From assembly GCA_032718475.1 (NCBI GenBank), contig JAUCBJ010004194.1, positions 17,907 through 81,906 on the forward strand: 64,000 bases of DNA, given 5' to 3'. A model generated the notes under the pieces. That model did not search any database. It saw only the letters and a program-made list of their open reading frames with translations, and had not been told where the DNA came from. This DNA comes from Nemertoderma westbladi (taxonomy: Eukaryota > Xenacoelomorpha > Nemertodermatida > Nemertodermatidae). How positions within the stretch are numbered: position 1 is the first letter of the stretch; every line of letters starts with the position of its first letter. A program made the translations under genes and the position numbers. Of this stretch, positions 34,487 through 44,279 are shown piece by piece.

Positions 34487-34688
34487 CCTGTATGATACAT
34501 AACGCAATAGTGGACCATTGCTTATGGATCACCTGGGTGATACATAGCACAGTAGTGGACCATTGCTTATTGATCACCTGGGTGATACATAGCGCAGTAA
34601 TGGACCATTGCTTATGGATCTCCTGTATGATACATAACGGAGTTAGTGGTCCATTGCTTATGGATCACCTGGGTGATTCAGAGCGCAA
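34487..34688. repeat. 45-bp minisatellite, about 4.4 copies (right block)
   Basis: Same unit and variants as 29,205-29,970, including the rare variant ataacggagttagtggtcca seen near 29,760. It ends at gattcagagcgcaatat, 75 bp before host exon 5. Confidence 0.93.
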
Positions 34689-34762
34689 TATATTAATGAT
34701 ACAAAATTTTTTAAAATTTGATTGACTGTAACACGTGTAACATTATAAATAATAATCAACAG

Positions 34763-34903
34763 ATGTAGATGAGTGCACTGCTGATATTCACGGATGCACT
34801 GAAAGTGCCACTACAACTGGAAGTTGTACAAACATTGTGGGAAGCTACCAATGTGAATGTAAAGCTGAATTCACACCAACCGCCAATCCACAGATTTGCC
34901 AAG
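34763..34903 (+). CDS. Host gene exon 5: calcium-binding EGF module (duplicate of exon 4)
   Basis: The acceptor aatcaacag ends at 34,762 and the donor CAAG/GTAATA starts at 34,904. The exon is 141 nt, phase 1-1, the same length as exon 4. It encodes DVDECTADIHGC ... GSCTNIVGSYQCECKAE ... QICQ with all six EGF cysteines and the DVDEC calcium-binding start. The central CIESATTTGSC/CTESATTTGSC segments are nearly identical in the two exons, while the N-loop and C-terminal loop have diverged. Together with exon 4 it would give a rigid tandem cbEGF pair. Confidence 0.93.
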
Positions 34904-36449
34904 GTAATAAATAAATTTGTATTACGATTATACTGTAATAATAATAATATAAAGTGGAATTGATTTAGGGAAACGCAATGAGAGTATAAAAATAACAGCA
35001 AGCGCGATAATCGTTAACTTCATATCAATATATTAAAGTACGTAAAAACAATGAAATCATATGCACAAGTTCTAGTTTCGATTTTTACACAAACTCATCT
35101 TAGTAATAATGTACAAAATTTAGCCTAAATGTTGCAAACTGCAAGGTTTGAATTTAAAAAGATGGCGCCAAAAAATAATAAAAAGGCGGTTACTGTTAAG
35201 CGATTACTGTATAAATCGCCAAAATATTGTAAAAATATTTATTTCAAAATTGTAACATTACTCAACGCCGTTAGTATTAACAGCGAGTTGTTATTTAGCA
35301 CTTTACAACTTAAGAGGACATTGCAGCATTGTATTGGCCTGTACATTTAGTATTGTATTTGGTGTTATTGTTTACGTGGTAACCTAAGACGGCGTTAAGT
35401 AATGTCCACTAAGGGGACATTACTTAACGCCGGCATTGGTTACCACGTAAACAATAGGTGGAAATTTGCCTGACAGCCAGATAGTCCCACTGGTACTGCA
35501 TTACCTACAGGTAGGCGGGGTATAGCTATTAATAACCAGTAGCTATATTGTTAACATGGCTCCAAACGCCACCATAAATCTAAGCTAACTTATATATGAC
35601 ATAATTTATGTCATTTTTACACTTAATTATACAGCAACTAATTTAATTTGTGCAGTTTCTATTACTTATAATGTATATGTACAATCATTTCGTAATGTTA
35701 CAATTTTGGAATAAAACTACATACGGGTGAAACCACAAAATAGTGGCCAAGACACAGTTCCTACAATATTTCGACTTAAGATGGGTGAAATTTAACGCGG
35801 TAAAAAGTGTTTACAAGTATAGACAGTAAAAAATGGCCAGGGAGATGTTTTGGGAAAGATAGTTTTTCATTAAGTACCAAAATTTTCGACTTAAATCACC
35901 CAAAATCGACTTTTTGACGTGTCCACGACACAATTACAATTTAAAAAACCTGGTCCTATCGCGGTACCGCCAATAGTAGTTCATAATGTTATACATCAAT
36001 CGATAGCTCATTAAATTTGCTACACAACGGGCATAAGTTCAAATAATACACGAGGATTTAAGGTTTGTATATAAATTGTGCGCAAAACATAGAGTGGATA
36101 TTTTTTGCATGCGTGTAATGTCCCATGTTACAAAGCTTGTAATAACTCTTTTATGTCAAATATTTTGCTTTATTGAGTGCTTGTATAAAAATTCCGTGTT
36201 ATTAGCAAATATGATACAAAAAGAAATGTCAAAATTCACTGAATATTCGCACATATATTAAGATTTTAGCTTTCGCAGATCGGTATGGAAAGATGATTTT
36301 GTCCCATTACAGCACACATTCTCAGGCCCATATAGCTTTACTGTTTTCATTTCAAAACCAATGTTATATGTCTCCAGAGAGCCAATTTTATGATTTCCTG
36401 CAACCCATGATATTGCTTTTGCGCCGCTGTGCTTTGCAAAATCCCCCAC
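34904..36449. other. Non-coding intron stretch with a strong foldback
   Basis: Apart from the hairpin at 35,367-35,455, only chance ORFs are seen. Near 35,690-35,930 two similar segments occur in tandem (an aaaactacatacgggtgaaa ... cgacttaagatgggtgaaat then ... cgacttaaatcacccaaaa), suggesting decayed repeats. Confidence 0.45.
35367..35455. repeat. Long foldback hairpin
   Basis: Outer arms attgtttacgtggtaacc (35,367-35,384) and ggttaccacgtaaacaat (to 35,455) are perfect. Inner arms ggcgttaagtaatgtcc (35,391-35,407) and ggacattacttaacgcc (35,415-35,431) are also perfect. A short unpaired bulge and a 7-nt loop separate them. RNA or single-stranded DNA would form a near-continuous stem of 35 bp. 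It is MITE-like. It lies about 460 bp after exon 5. Confidence 0.9.
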
Positions 36450-36663
36450 TCAGTGGTGCGAATAGTTTAATATATAATGGGATAAAGTGTCTCGTCTTGC
36501 GAGACATTTAATTATAATTACTAAAGTAAATTATCTATATTTGCAAAGGGTGAGGGTTAACAGACCCAGCGCAGAATTAACACGGTTAATAAGGCTACCC
36601 CACCCAAGCAAAAGCAATACCAATAAGTAAGGGCAGCGCAACGGCATCCAGATTTTGGTATCA

Positions 36664-37511
36664 CTATTTCGTGTGATACATGATACAATGTGAAATAAAT
36701 TCGAGGGCTTTGCACAAGTTAAGTTTATACGTACCTTCACGTGCTGCCTCAGTGGCCGCCCCTATCCGGAAGCTATGTGATTTGTAAACATTCGGAGATA
36801 AGTTAAGAAAATTGAAAACTTTGTTCATAATTGCAATGAACTGGGGGCGGTATATAGGCAAGCCGGAGGCCCAAATAAAAAATTGGCTGTGCTTGCTATT
36901 AGAAGGGCGTAATTTAATATATTCATAAACAGAAGAAATTGCAAGTTCTGATTTGTTTTTGTTTATGTGGACACGTACTGGGGTATATGGTGGTTTTTGG
37001 TATCTATAGCGTCTAATTGTGATCATAACATGATTAGGGGCCCATTCAACATCGCTAATGCTCAAAATCCATTTCCTCGGTTAACCTGGTGTTGGAGTAA
37101 ATTCTCCAACACGTAGGAAACCATAAAAAGCTACTAAAAACATACATTTAATTACGTATTGTGCATAAATACCTTGATGCGGTTTAGGATTGCTTTCGTA
37201 ATTGGTAAACGGGAATCTCCAACCATGTTATTTTTACCCAATCCAATCAGTGCCCTCGTAACCAAGAACGCCTTCGTTGGGTCAGCAATATTCAATAACC
37301 GATGTGGGAGAGCTATCGCAGACATGTGGTTAGAAATTGTGGATCTTGACAATTTCTGAGAGTCTAAATACGCAATGAAACATCCCAAAACAGTTGGGTC
37401 AAGTGGTAACACGAATGGGATGTTTAGAACATCTGCGACAAAACAGCGTAATTTCTCCCATATTCGAGTATACGAATTAAGAGTTGTTTCTTCCCATGAA
37501 TGCTCGATCAT
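36664..37511 (-). pseudogene. DIRS-like tyrosine recombinase, broken
   Basis: From 37,511 down: an N-terminal SAM-like core-binding domain (TTLNSYTRIWEKLRCFV, SRSTISNHMSAIALPH, KAFLVTRALIG). After a frameshift near 37,150 comes FLVAFYGFLRVGEF (catalytic Arg box I), then an in-frame TAA at about 37,080, then NKSELAISSVYEYIKL and KSHSFRIGAATEAARE (the H-x-x-R box II). The final part with the catalytic Tyr is not seen: after AAREG the sequence reads gaag/GTACGTAT, a good splice donor. So either an intron begins here or the end is truncated. Tyrosine recombinase replaces integrase in DIRS elements. Confidence 0.85.
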
Positions 37512-38230
37512 CTGTGTGTATCGAAGAATGAGTTCTGAGGTAGCATATGATGAGGAATTGCTGAGGGATACTTGTTGGCGGTTGGAGTGATGTCCATAAA
37601 CGATTCTACCTGCAAACGAGAAAGAAGATCTGAACGAACATTCATGACACCTGGTACATGATTTGAACGAAAAAGGATATTATGTTTCATTGTAAGAATA
37701 ACAAGTTTGCGTATAAGAACCATAATTAAGGATTCTTTGGAAGATTTTTTATTAAGAATGGAGACAAGTCCTTCATTGTCTGTCCTAAATATTATTCGCT
37801 TTCCCTTTAATTCAATACCCCAGATATGTATAGCCATTACGATAGGATAGAGCTCGAGGAGAGTAATATTTGTACACTCTTTCCACCTAGGAGGCCATTC
37901 TCCATAGAACCAATGATTACGGAAGATAGCAGCATATCCCTTCATTTTGGCTGCGTCAGTGTAAAGTTTCAATGTAGTATTGGAAGTCCAATGTCGATTG
38001 AGGAACATTGTACATCCGTTATAGTGTAACAGGAAGTTCTCCCAAGCTATGAGATCTGCTCGAGCCCATGCCTTAAATCTGATTCGGTGATGCATATGTG
38101 TAGCAGTCACGGAAAGCTGTATTAAACGTCTAAGAAAGGCTCTACCGGGAATAACAACCTGACAAGCAAAGTTTAGAAACCCAACAATAGCGAGCAAATC
38201 TCGTTTTGTAACCCACTTATTGTGTTTCAT
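37508..38230 (-). CDS. DIRS-like RNase H domain
   Basis: An open 240-codon frame continuing from the RT (the frames overlap by 4 bp at 38,227-38,230). It starts with the RT thumb/connection (KWVTKRDLLAIVGFLNFACQ), then RNase H: LKLYTDAAKMKGYAAIF (D), NITLLELYPIVMAIHIWG (E), IIFRTDNEGLVSIL (D), and VPGVMNVRSDLLSRL (final D with the 'ADxLSR' pattern of DIRS elements). All four acidic residues are present. It degrades the RNA of RNA:DNA hybrids. It overlaps the recombinase ORF start by 4 bp. Confidence 0.85.
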   Translation of the reverse strand: MKHNKWVTKRDLLAIVGFLNFACQVVIPGRAFLRRLIQLSVTATHMHHRIRFKAWARADLIAWENFLLHYNGCTMFLNRHWTSNTTLKLYTDAAKMKGYAAIFRNHWFYGEWPPRWKECTNITLLELYPIVMAIHIWGIELKGKRIIFRTDNEGLVSILNKKSSKESLIMVLIRKLVILTMKHNILFRSNHVPGVMNVRSDLLSRLQVESFMDITPTANKYPSAIPHHMLPQNSFFDTHR

Positions 38231-39216
38231 ACTCTTAATAAGGCAAGACCCTTCTCTACTTTATCTTTCGGAACAACCATTTCATTTGTAAATAACTCGA
38301 TACCCAGAAAGGTAATGGTTTGGGATGGACCTTCGGTCTTATGAGAAGCTAGAGGGATGTTCGCTTTACTACAGAAATCTATAAAGATGCTGAGCTGTCT
38401 TCTGCATTCATCCTTATATCTCGCTGCCATCAGAAAATCATCTAGTATGTGTATTAAATTTGGTATTGAGAGCTTAGAACGACCTACCCATTGAATGGCA
38501 CTCGAGAATCTTTCAAAGATTTTGCAACTTGAGCTAGCTCCCATTTCCAGGCATTTATCATAATACCATTTATTGTTCCATACTGAACACATTAGATGAT
38601 AATCTAATTGCGATATAGGTATAAGTCTAAAGGCTGAACATATGTCAGTCTTTGCAAGATAACACCCTGAGCCTAATTCGATAATTATATTAATGGCATC
38701 TTCTACATGGTAGTATCTGCAGGTGGAGTCTTCATTTGAAATATTACTGTTCACTGAAAAGTCATTATATGGGGCAGAGAGATCGTGAATTAAACGAAAT
38801 TCTGAAGGAGTCTTTTTTGGTCTCACTGATAATGGGTTAACATGGCAGACTAGGAAGGGCTGGTCGTCGAATGGCCCAGCCATACGACCAGCTTTTATTT
38901 CATTTTCAAGTTTTTGTGTGACAACATTGGGATTGTTTATGGCAGACAATGAATTCCTGGTATAAGTAGAAACATTAGGCCCATTATAATCTAAACGAAA
39001 TCCATCAGTAAAACCAAAGTCTAGATAGGAGAAATCAGTAGGATTATAACCCGAGAGATAACTCTTTAGTACGTCCCATTTAATTGGTGTGGGGAGTTTG
39101 GAGGATTGGTCGACGGTTTGTACCACCTTGCGCATTATGGTACCTTCCCGTATTCCTGAATGCGGGCATTCTCCGATCCATTCCCCGTCTTTGATAGGGT
39201 GCACCTGCAGCTGCAC
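38227..39216 (-). CDS. DIRS-like reverse transcriptase
   Basis: An open frame with RT motifs in order: NEIKAGRMAGPF, VRPKKTPSEFRLIHDLSAPY, GCYLAKTDICSAFRLIPI (catalytic D), CLEMGASSSCKIFERFSSAI (DIRS/gypsy 'PFGLSSAP' equivalent), LIHILDDFLMAA (catalytic DD), and KTEGPSQTITFLGIEL. The pattern 'LDDF' with a following 'FLGIEL' is typical of DIRS1-type RT. It overlaps the end of the gag frame (39,080-39,216) in a different frame. Together with the RNase H and recombinase ORFs it makes a nearly complete DIRS pol region. Confidence 0.9.
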   Translation of the reverse strand: MQLQVHPIKDGEWIGECPHSGIREGTIMRKVVQTVDQSSKLPTPIKWDVLKSYLSGYNPTDFSYLDFGFTDGFRLDYNGPNVSTYTRNSLSAINNPNVVTQKLENEIKAGRMAGPFDDQPFLVCHVNPLSVRPKKTPSEFRLIHDLSAPYNDFSVNSNISNEDSTCRYYHVEDAINIIIELGSGCYLAKTDICSAFRLIPISQLDYHLMCSVWNNKWYYDKCLEMGASSSCKIFERFSSAIQWVGRSKLSIPNLIHILDDFLMAARYKDECRRQLSIFIDFCSKANIPLASHKTEGPSQTITFLGIELFTNEMVVPKDKVEKGLALLRV

Positions 39217-40350
39217 GTCCTCTATACGATGGACCGGATCTTTGAAAGGGCTGTTTAGTAATTACATCAGTAATTGGTTGGGTACACTTCATAAGACGGT
39301 GTGTCCCACCACCTTTAGGACAAGTGTGATTATAATCACAATATATACATTTATCTCCCTTATGGTAGGCATGGCAGTATCCGGTTGGAATGGACATACG
39401 GCCAGTTTTTGTGGCAGTAGCTGCCATTGCGAGCTCCTGTATAGGGTTGCCCCAGTAGTACTTCGATGGGTTGTTCTGCTTACAACGCCGGAACTTCTCG
39501 TCATAGAGTAGCCATGATCCACCATTATCCTTGATGTCTTTAAGGATTGCTGGATATTTCTTCAGCTTCCTACTTTCTTGTGGGAATTTGTCTTCATAAA
39601 TAGCGGAGAAGATATTCCAAGCAAGTAGGCATTGTTCGAATGAGGTTATTTCATTAACACCATTATCTTCCTCGAAAACAAATGTTGACTGTTGACTTGG
39701 GTGCTCAGTGGCAGATGTTAAGATAGGAAATCGTCGTTTTGATTTTACCGCTACTGGGTCACTCAACAATGATGCGAGATCTATAAATTTATGATTCCAG
39801 ATCTTCTCCTTTATATCTAAAGGGACATATGCATCTACCTCTACAAAAGAGCTACACTTACCTGCTAAGGATGTCGACAATGACTGCTCAGCTGCAGGGA
39901 AAGTATCAGGCACCTGCGAAAAGTTGGATGTTGACACTGCAGGACATGCAGGTAGTGTAAGGGTTGTTGGTACTGGTACACCGACTGGTGCCGTAAGTGT
40001 AGGAGGAGTAATAACTGAAGCAGCATGAATTGGTGGTGAGGTGTGATGAGTAGAAGCTGGTGTTAGACCTAACCCGGACATGTTAGATGGAGGTGCTAGC
40101 CCAGAGACTGGGTGTCCAGGTGGAATGGCTCCAGGAAAAACGGGTGGCATACCCATCCAGTAAGGGTTTGTGATTGGGGTATGACCACTTTGGCCCTAAC
40201 TGAATGTATTGGGGTTGGGGAAGGATTGCGGATAATAAAAGGGCATGTATGGGTTCCACTGAGGAAAGCTCTGCTGTATTTGTGGATTAACAGTAAATTC
40301 TGTAGTGGTAGATGGCAAAGGAGCTGTTGGGCCGCCACCGAGTATATGAG
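39080..40350 (-). pseudogene. DIRS-like gag, one stop and cut 5' end
   Basis: The main frame (40,156-39,080) is Pro-rich at first (MGMPPVFPGAIPPGHP), then has a conserved core (LDIKEKIWNHKFIDLASLL, FEQCLLAWNIFSAIYEDKF, KYPAILKDIKDNGGSWLLYD). It ends with a Cys/His knuckle (GYCHAYHKGDKCIYCDYNHT). The same frame continues upstream through a single TAG (40,196-40,198) into PFYYPQSFPNPNTF and PSTTTEFTVNPQ, to about 40,350. The left arm of the palindrome begins 17 bp further on, so the 5' end of this DIRS copy may have been cut by that insertion. Gag would package the element RNA. Confidence 0.8.
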
Positions 40351-40540
40351 AAAATGATCAAAAAAAGAGAAAATAATCAAACATACTGTATAGATATTCA
40401 TTGATACTGGCCATAATACAAATATTCTATCCTGCTATTATTATTTTTTCTTTTACATTCAGTAATTTATTGCATTTGTGTATACTTTATTGTCCATTTT
40501 CTTTTTTGATAGAGGGTTATGGCCCCCTGCGCCAGTATAT

Positions 40541-40942
40541 TTAATATTTGATTAATTCATTTGTGAATTTATCATCTTGTTTCTTTCTTGTAATAAATAT
40601 AATAATAAATAACATAATAATAATAATAAAGTAGGAGCAGAGTTCGTTGGAGTCTAAAGGGTTAAAGTGGTCACGTGATGCACATAATCGGCAACGTTTC
40701 CTAGAAATGTAATTGGCATGCCGATAATCACATGCCGTGAGACGTTGTGGACCTTGATACCATTCCAACACATAATCGTTATCACTACTCCTGGGTGTTA
40801 TGGGTTGAATTTCTTCAGATTCTAAGCAAATTGGTTCTTCTTCAACTTGCAGAGCTTCGACGGATGTAGCCATTTTCTCTAGGGAACCCACCGTTTGAAC
40901 TTCCACAATAGAGTATCCTGTGGGGATTCTAGGTCTTTGCAT
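40541..40942 (-). CDS. Outward-reading small ORF in the left arm
   Basis: Starting from M at 40,942, it encodes about 105 non-repetitive residues with EVQTVGSLEKMATSVEALQV, YVLEWYQGPQRLTACDYRHA and KRCRLCASRDHFNP, then runs into residues from an ATT microsatellite. The protein is identical to that of the mirror ORF in the right arm. RCRLCASRDHF is a possible zinc-binding half (C-x2-C-x3-DH). I do not recognise the protein. Being conserved in both arms near the termini could reflect function or simply recent arm homogenisation. Confidence 0.4.
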   Translation of the reverse strand: MQRPRIPTGYSIVEVQTVGSLEKMATSVEALQVEEEPICLESEEIQPITPRSSDNDYVLEWYQGPQRLTACDYRHANYISRKRCRLCASRDHFNPLDSNELCSYFIIIIMLFIIIFITRKKQDDKFTNELIKY

Positions 40943-40959
40943 AACAGATAAATGTAGAT

Positions 40960-41595
40960 ATCGCGCGAAATAATAATAAAATAATTATTCTACTTTGTGC
41001 TAGTTTGTTTAATATATTATGTCATACTTTTTATAGCTAAAAATGCAATATCTAAAAATTATTAAAAGCACCTCTTGTGAAAAGACCCATTAAAAAAAAA
41101 TTATTGAGGTCGCTGATTATGATTAAATGATTTAATATATTTCTGGTAATTAAAACAACATTTTTAGCGCCAATCTGGTGCCCCAGAACGAAAAGTACAC
41201 TAAGAAAATATTTTATTCTGTTAAATTTTGCTTTTGGTTTGGTTATTCCTAAGCTATAATGGTTTTAAAGGCCGCAGGCCTACAACTCTTTAAAAATAAT
41301 TCGTGGTAACCATCGTTTTTGGTGCTTGTCTGGTGGGTCAAACAAAAAAAATAGGATGAGATTTCAAATCGCAAATATTGAATTTGGTAGGAAATATAAT
41401 ATTTTTCAGTGTCACATTCATGATCAGCATCTCAGAAAACCCATAATGTCGTGTCATATTCAAAAAACCAGTAATGATTTTTGATATCAAATTTGTGCTA
41501 CAAGGTGCGATATTTTTCAGTGTCATTTTCGTGATCATCATCCCTAACAGTCCCTGTCACCATTATGTTAGGTCTCCCAGTATCCAATTTGCCGG
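40960..41595. other. Non-coding part of the left arm
   Basis: AT-rich sequence mirrored in the right arm. It holds the string 'agcgcca..ctggtgccccagaacg' and a short direct repeat 'atatttttcagtgtca(c/t)(a/t)ttc(a/g)tgatca' at about 41,400 and 41,510. No ORF is supported. Confidence 0.5.
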
Positions 41596-43840
41596 GTGTC
41601 CCAGTCACCAGTACTGCATCAGCTCCAGATCTTCAACCCACCAGAGACCACACACCTTTCGGATAAAAGGTTCGGGTTAGGGAAACGGGCCAATCGCAAG
41701 CCGGCTGGGGATGATAAAGATAACACTGTCCGAATCTTCACACGGATAATGCTGGAGGGGAAGGTCCACAGTGCAGTGCTTTGGATGACGAGACGAGAGA
41801 GTGGGGGCTTGTTACACCCACACACCAAGGTCGAAATAGAAGGACAAAAGGTCAATGTCCTGTAGATCCTGCGGGCCAAGCAGCCCCCTGCAGCTCCACC
41901 CCCTCAGAATCTTTACTCCAACCAGAATATGAACTCCCAGTTCGCGTGGACACAGATGTTACAGCCTCCCACACAAGTCCGCTTCTCATAGATTGCATGG
42001 ACGCGCCAGGCCAGCTGGTTCAAACTCAACCCGCTGGAGCAACTACCTCCTCCGGTATGGTGACCATAGCCCATAGCATTCACGATGCGATTGCAGGGGT
42101 GGCGCGGTCCCTGGCCAACACCATTGTTCCGTGGATTCGGTGTGCACCCTGATGTTGTGTCGGCTGATAGCACTGGACATTTTGGACAAGTGCCCAGGAG
42201 TCTATCCAATTGGCATCGGGGAGTGTTTGCGTTGGATTCTCGGCTGATCTATGGCCGAAGCGATGGGGGATGAGTGGTGCAGAACATCTTTCCACTGGCA
42301 CATCCGCTGGGGTCGAGGCTGCTGTCCACACGATGGCAGAACTGTTAGAGGAGCGGAGTGAGGATGGGTGGGGGGTTCTACTCATAGATGCAACAAACTC
42401 GTTTAATTCTTTAAACCAGACAGCCACGTTATGGAACGCACGCCAGTTGTGGCCCAGATGCTCCCTGTTTCTTTATAATTGTTACAGGGGGTACAGTATC
42501 CTAACTGTTCATGGGACCAACGAAGTTCTCTTTAACGAGGAAGGAACCACTCAGGGCGACCCCCTAGCTATGCTAGAGAATTCCATAGGAATCCGCCTCC
42601 AGAAGCCTCCTCAACTGCAAAACTGGTTCGCAGACGATTTGGCTGTGGCTGGTAAACTCGACCTAGTACTCGAGTGATTCCTTGAACTCCAGCGATACGA
42701 CCTAACCCTCAGCTCCTTTCCCGATCCCACAAAAAGCTACCTGGTGGTAGCTCCTTTCTTTTGAGGAGGCTCGGAATGTTTTCACAGGCCGGTATATGAA
42801 CATTGTCTCCAGCCATCGATTCCTCAGCGGTTTCCTTGAGGGTTCTGAAGAGAGGACAACCTACATCCGGACCAAAGTCGCAGCATGGGTAAAGTCAGTA
42901 GATTGTCTAGCTGAGACGGCGGAGGCCCAGCCCCAAGCCGCATTCGCCGCCATGGTATGCTCCCTCCAGCGGGAGTGGGCATATCTACAGAGAGTAACTC
43001 GGGACTGTGGCGAGGAGTACAAGGTGCTGGATGGAGCGCTAGCGGAGTGGTTTCTACCCGCTGTCATTGGTGGCAAAATATCCCCAGCAGAGCGCAGTTT
43101 ATTCACGCTCTCCCCCCGCAATGCAGGATTAGGTCTGAGAAATCCAGTAACAGAGGCTGCCTTTTCGTACTTGGTTTCATGGGCAGGAATGAGGTCTCTA
43201 ACTGAGTCAATTCTGGGAGATCGTGTGTTCTCTCTAACAGAACACATTTGCTGCATACAGCAGGCACAGAAAGGGGGAAGGGGGTTGGGAGCAGCAGCTG
43301 GTAAGGGAGAAGGACAGTTTAGTAAGGTGCTGGAGGATCTATTGCCAGATCGATGATGGGTAGTAAAACAAGCCGCCGATTTCTGCATGAGCAGTTGGAT
43401 ATCCTCCCCCCCTCTTGCCTACCACCAACTCGATCTTTCCCCACTTGAATTCAGAGACGCACTCACAATCCACTACGGCTGCCCCTTGGCGTCGGTGCCA
43501 AGCCAAGTGCGATGGATGCGGGGCCTTCTTTGATTTAAAAAACGGTTTAAATTGTAAAAAAGGTGGCCTCGTTATCCAGCGACACAACGAACTCCGGGAC
43601 ATTGTCGACGACCTTGTATCTTGTGCTTTCAGGCTGCGTAATGATGTCTGCGAACCAGTAGTCCGGGAGGGCCACAGGGTAGATGGGGCTGCAGGTCTTT
43701 GGTGCAACATAGGTATTTGGGGTGCATTAAACCCACAGATTCAGGCATTGTTAAACATTAGGGTTGTAAACATTGACGCCAAGTCATATGTGGGTCGCAC
43801 CCTGATGTCTGTACTTGAGTCGGCCGTTTCTGAAAGCTGA
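41596..43840 (+). pseudogene. Restriction-like-endonuclease LINE fragment, left arm
   Basis: The + strand frames give, in order: a pre-RT region (KVHSAVLWMTRRESGG), RT (GVLLIDATNSFNSLN with the catalytic D; EEGTTQGDPLAMLE; QNWFADDLAVAG with the catalytic ADD), a post-RT thumb (ISPAERSLFTLSPRNAGLGL), and a zinc knuckle/nuclease tail (CDGCGAFFDLKNGLNCKKGG, RHNELRDIVDDLVSCAFR). This is the same general class as the 15.9-19.9 kb element (RT plus C-terminal restriction-like nuclease) but a different, diverged family and without a visible Ulp1 domain. At least four frame breaks. It faces the palindrome centre. Confidence 0.85.
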
Positions 43841-44279
43841 GGACTTCATGAATTCATTTAAACAACTGGGAGAGATGTTAGAGTAAGTGCTTAGCCAATT
43901 TTAGGCTTAAAAGCGCTGTCCCTCCTGTAATTACCCATACAGACGGGACACTTTGGGACAAAACACCCTGTAATAGACATTGAATCCAAGGTAAAATCCT
44001 TTAAAAGATGGAAAGACAGACACTGTAAGGGATAAAAAAAGTAAACTTGTAGAACCCTTTTCAGTTTAACATACAATATAGTTTTATAGTATAATCAAAA
44101 CTATCGAATAAAAAATATTGGAATGATTGAATTAAGTGAATCATCGAATTATAATTTGCAATTATTGTTTAGAATTATCGGTACCCCGGTATATTAGAGT
44201 GAAATGTTTTGATATAGTTATCATATAACATTATAATGCAGAGTTTAAAGGGTAGACACCGGAGTTCCCGTCAGTTTAT

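Larger units (their letters stand above)
40367..43963 (+). repeat. Left arm (3,597 bp) of the giant inverted repeat
   Basis: The arm is the reverse complement of 45,912-49,507. The outer 190 bp matches with no difference seen. Further in, scattered substitutions occur (for example ataacagataaatg against atcacagatgaatg near 40,945). Net length differs by one base. It contains, from the outside in, a 134-codon ORF reading outward, about 600 bp non-coding, and a decayed non-LTR retrotransposon fragment reading inward. The outer end gagaaaataatcaaac has a near copy (gagaaaatgatcaa) just outside at 40,349-40,362. Confidence 0.95.

Noticed and set aside
42861-43388. 175-codon minus ORF in the left arm, and its mirror at 46,487-47,014
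   Set aside because: Shadow of the LINE post-RT region (186 codons on the opposite strand); Ser/Pro/Arg-rich text without motifs.
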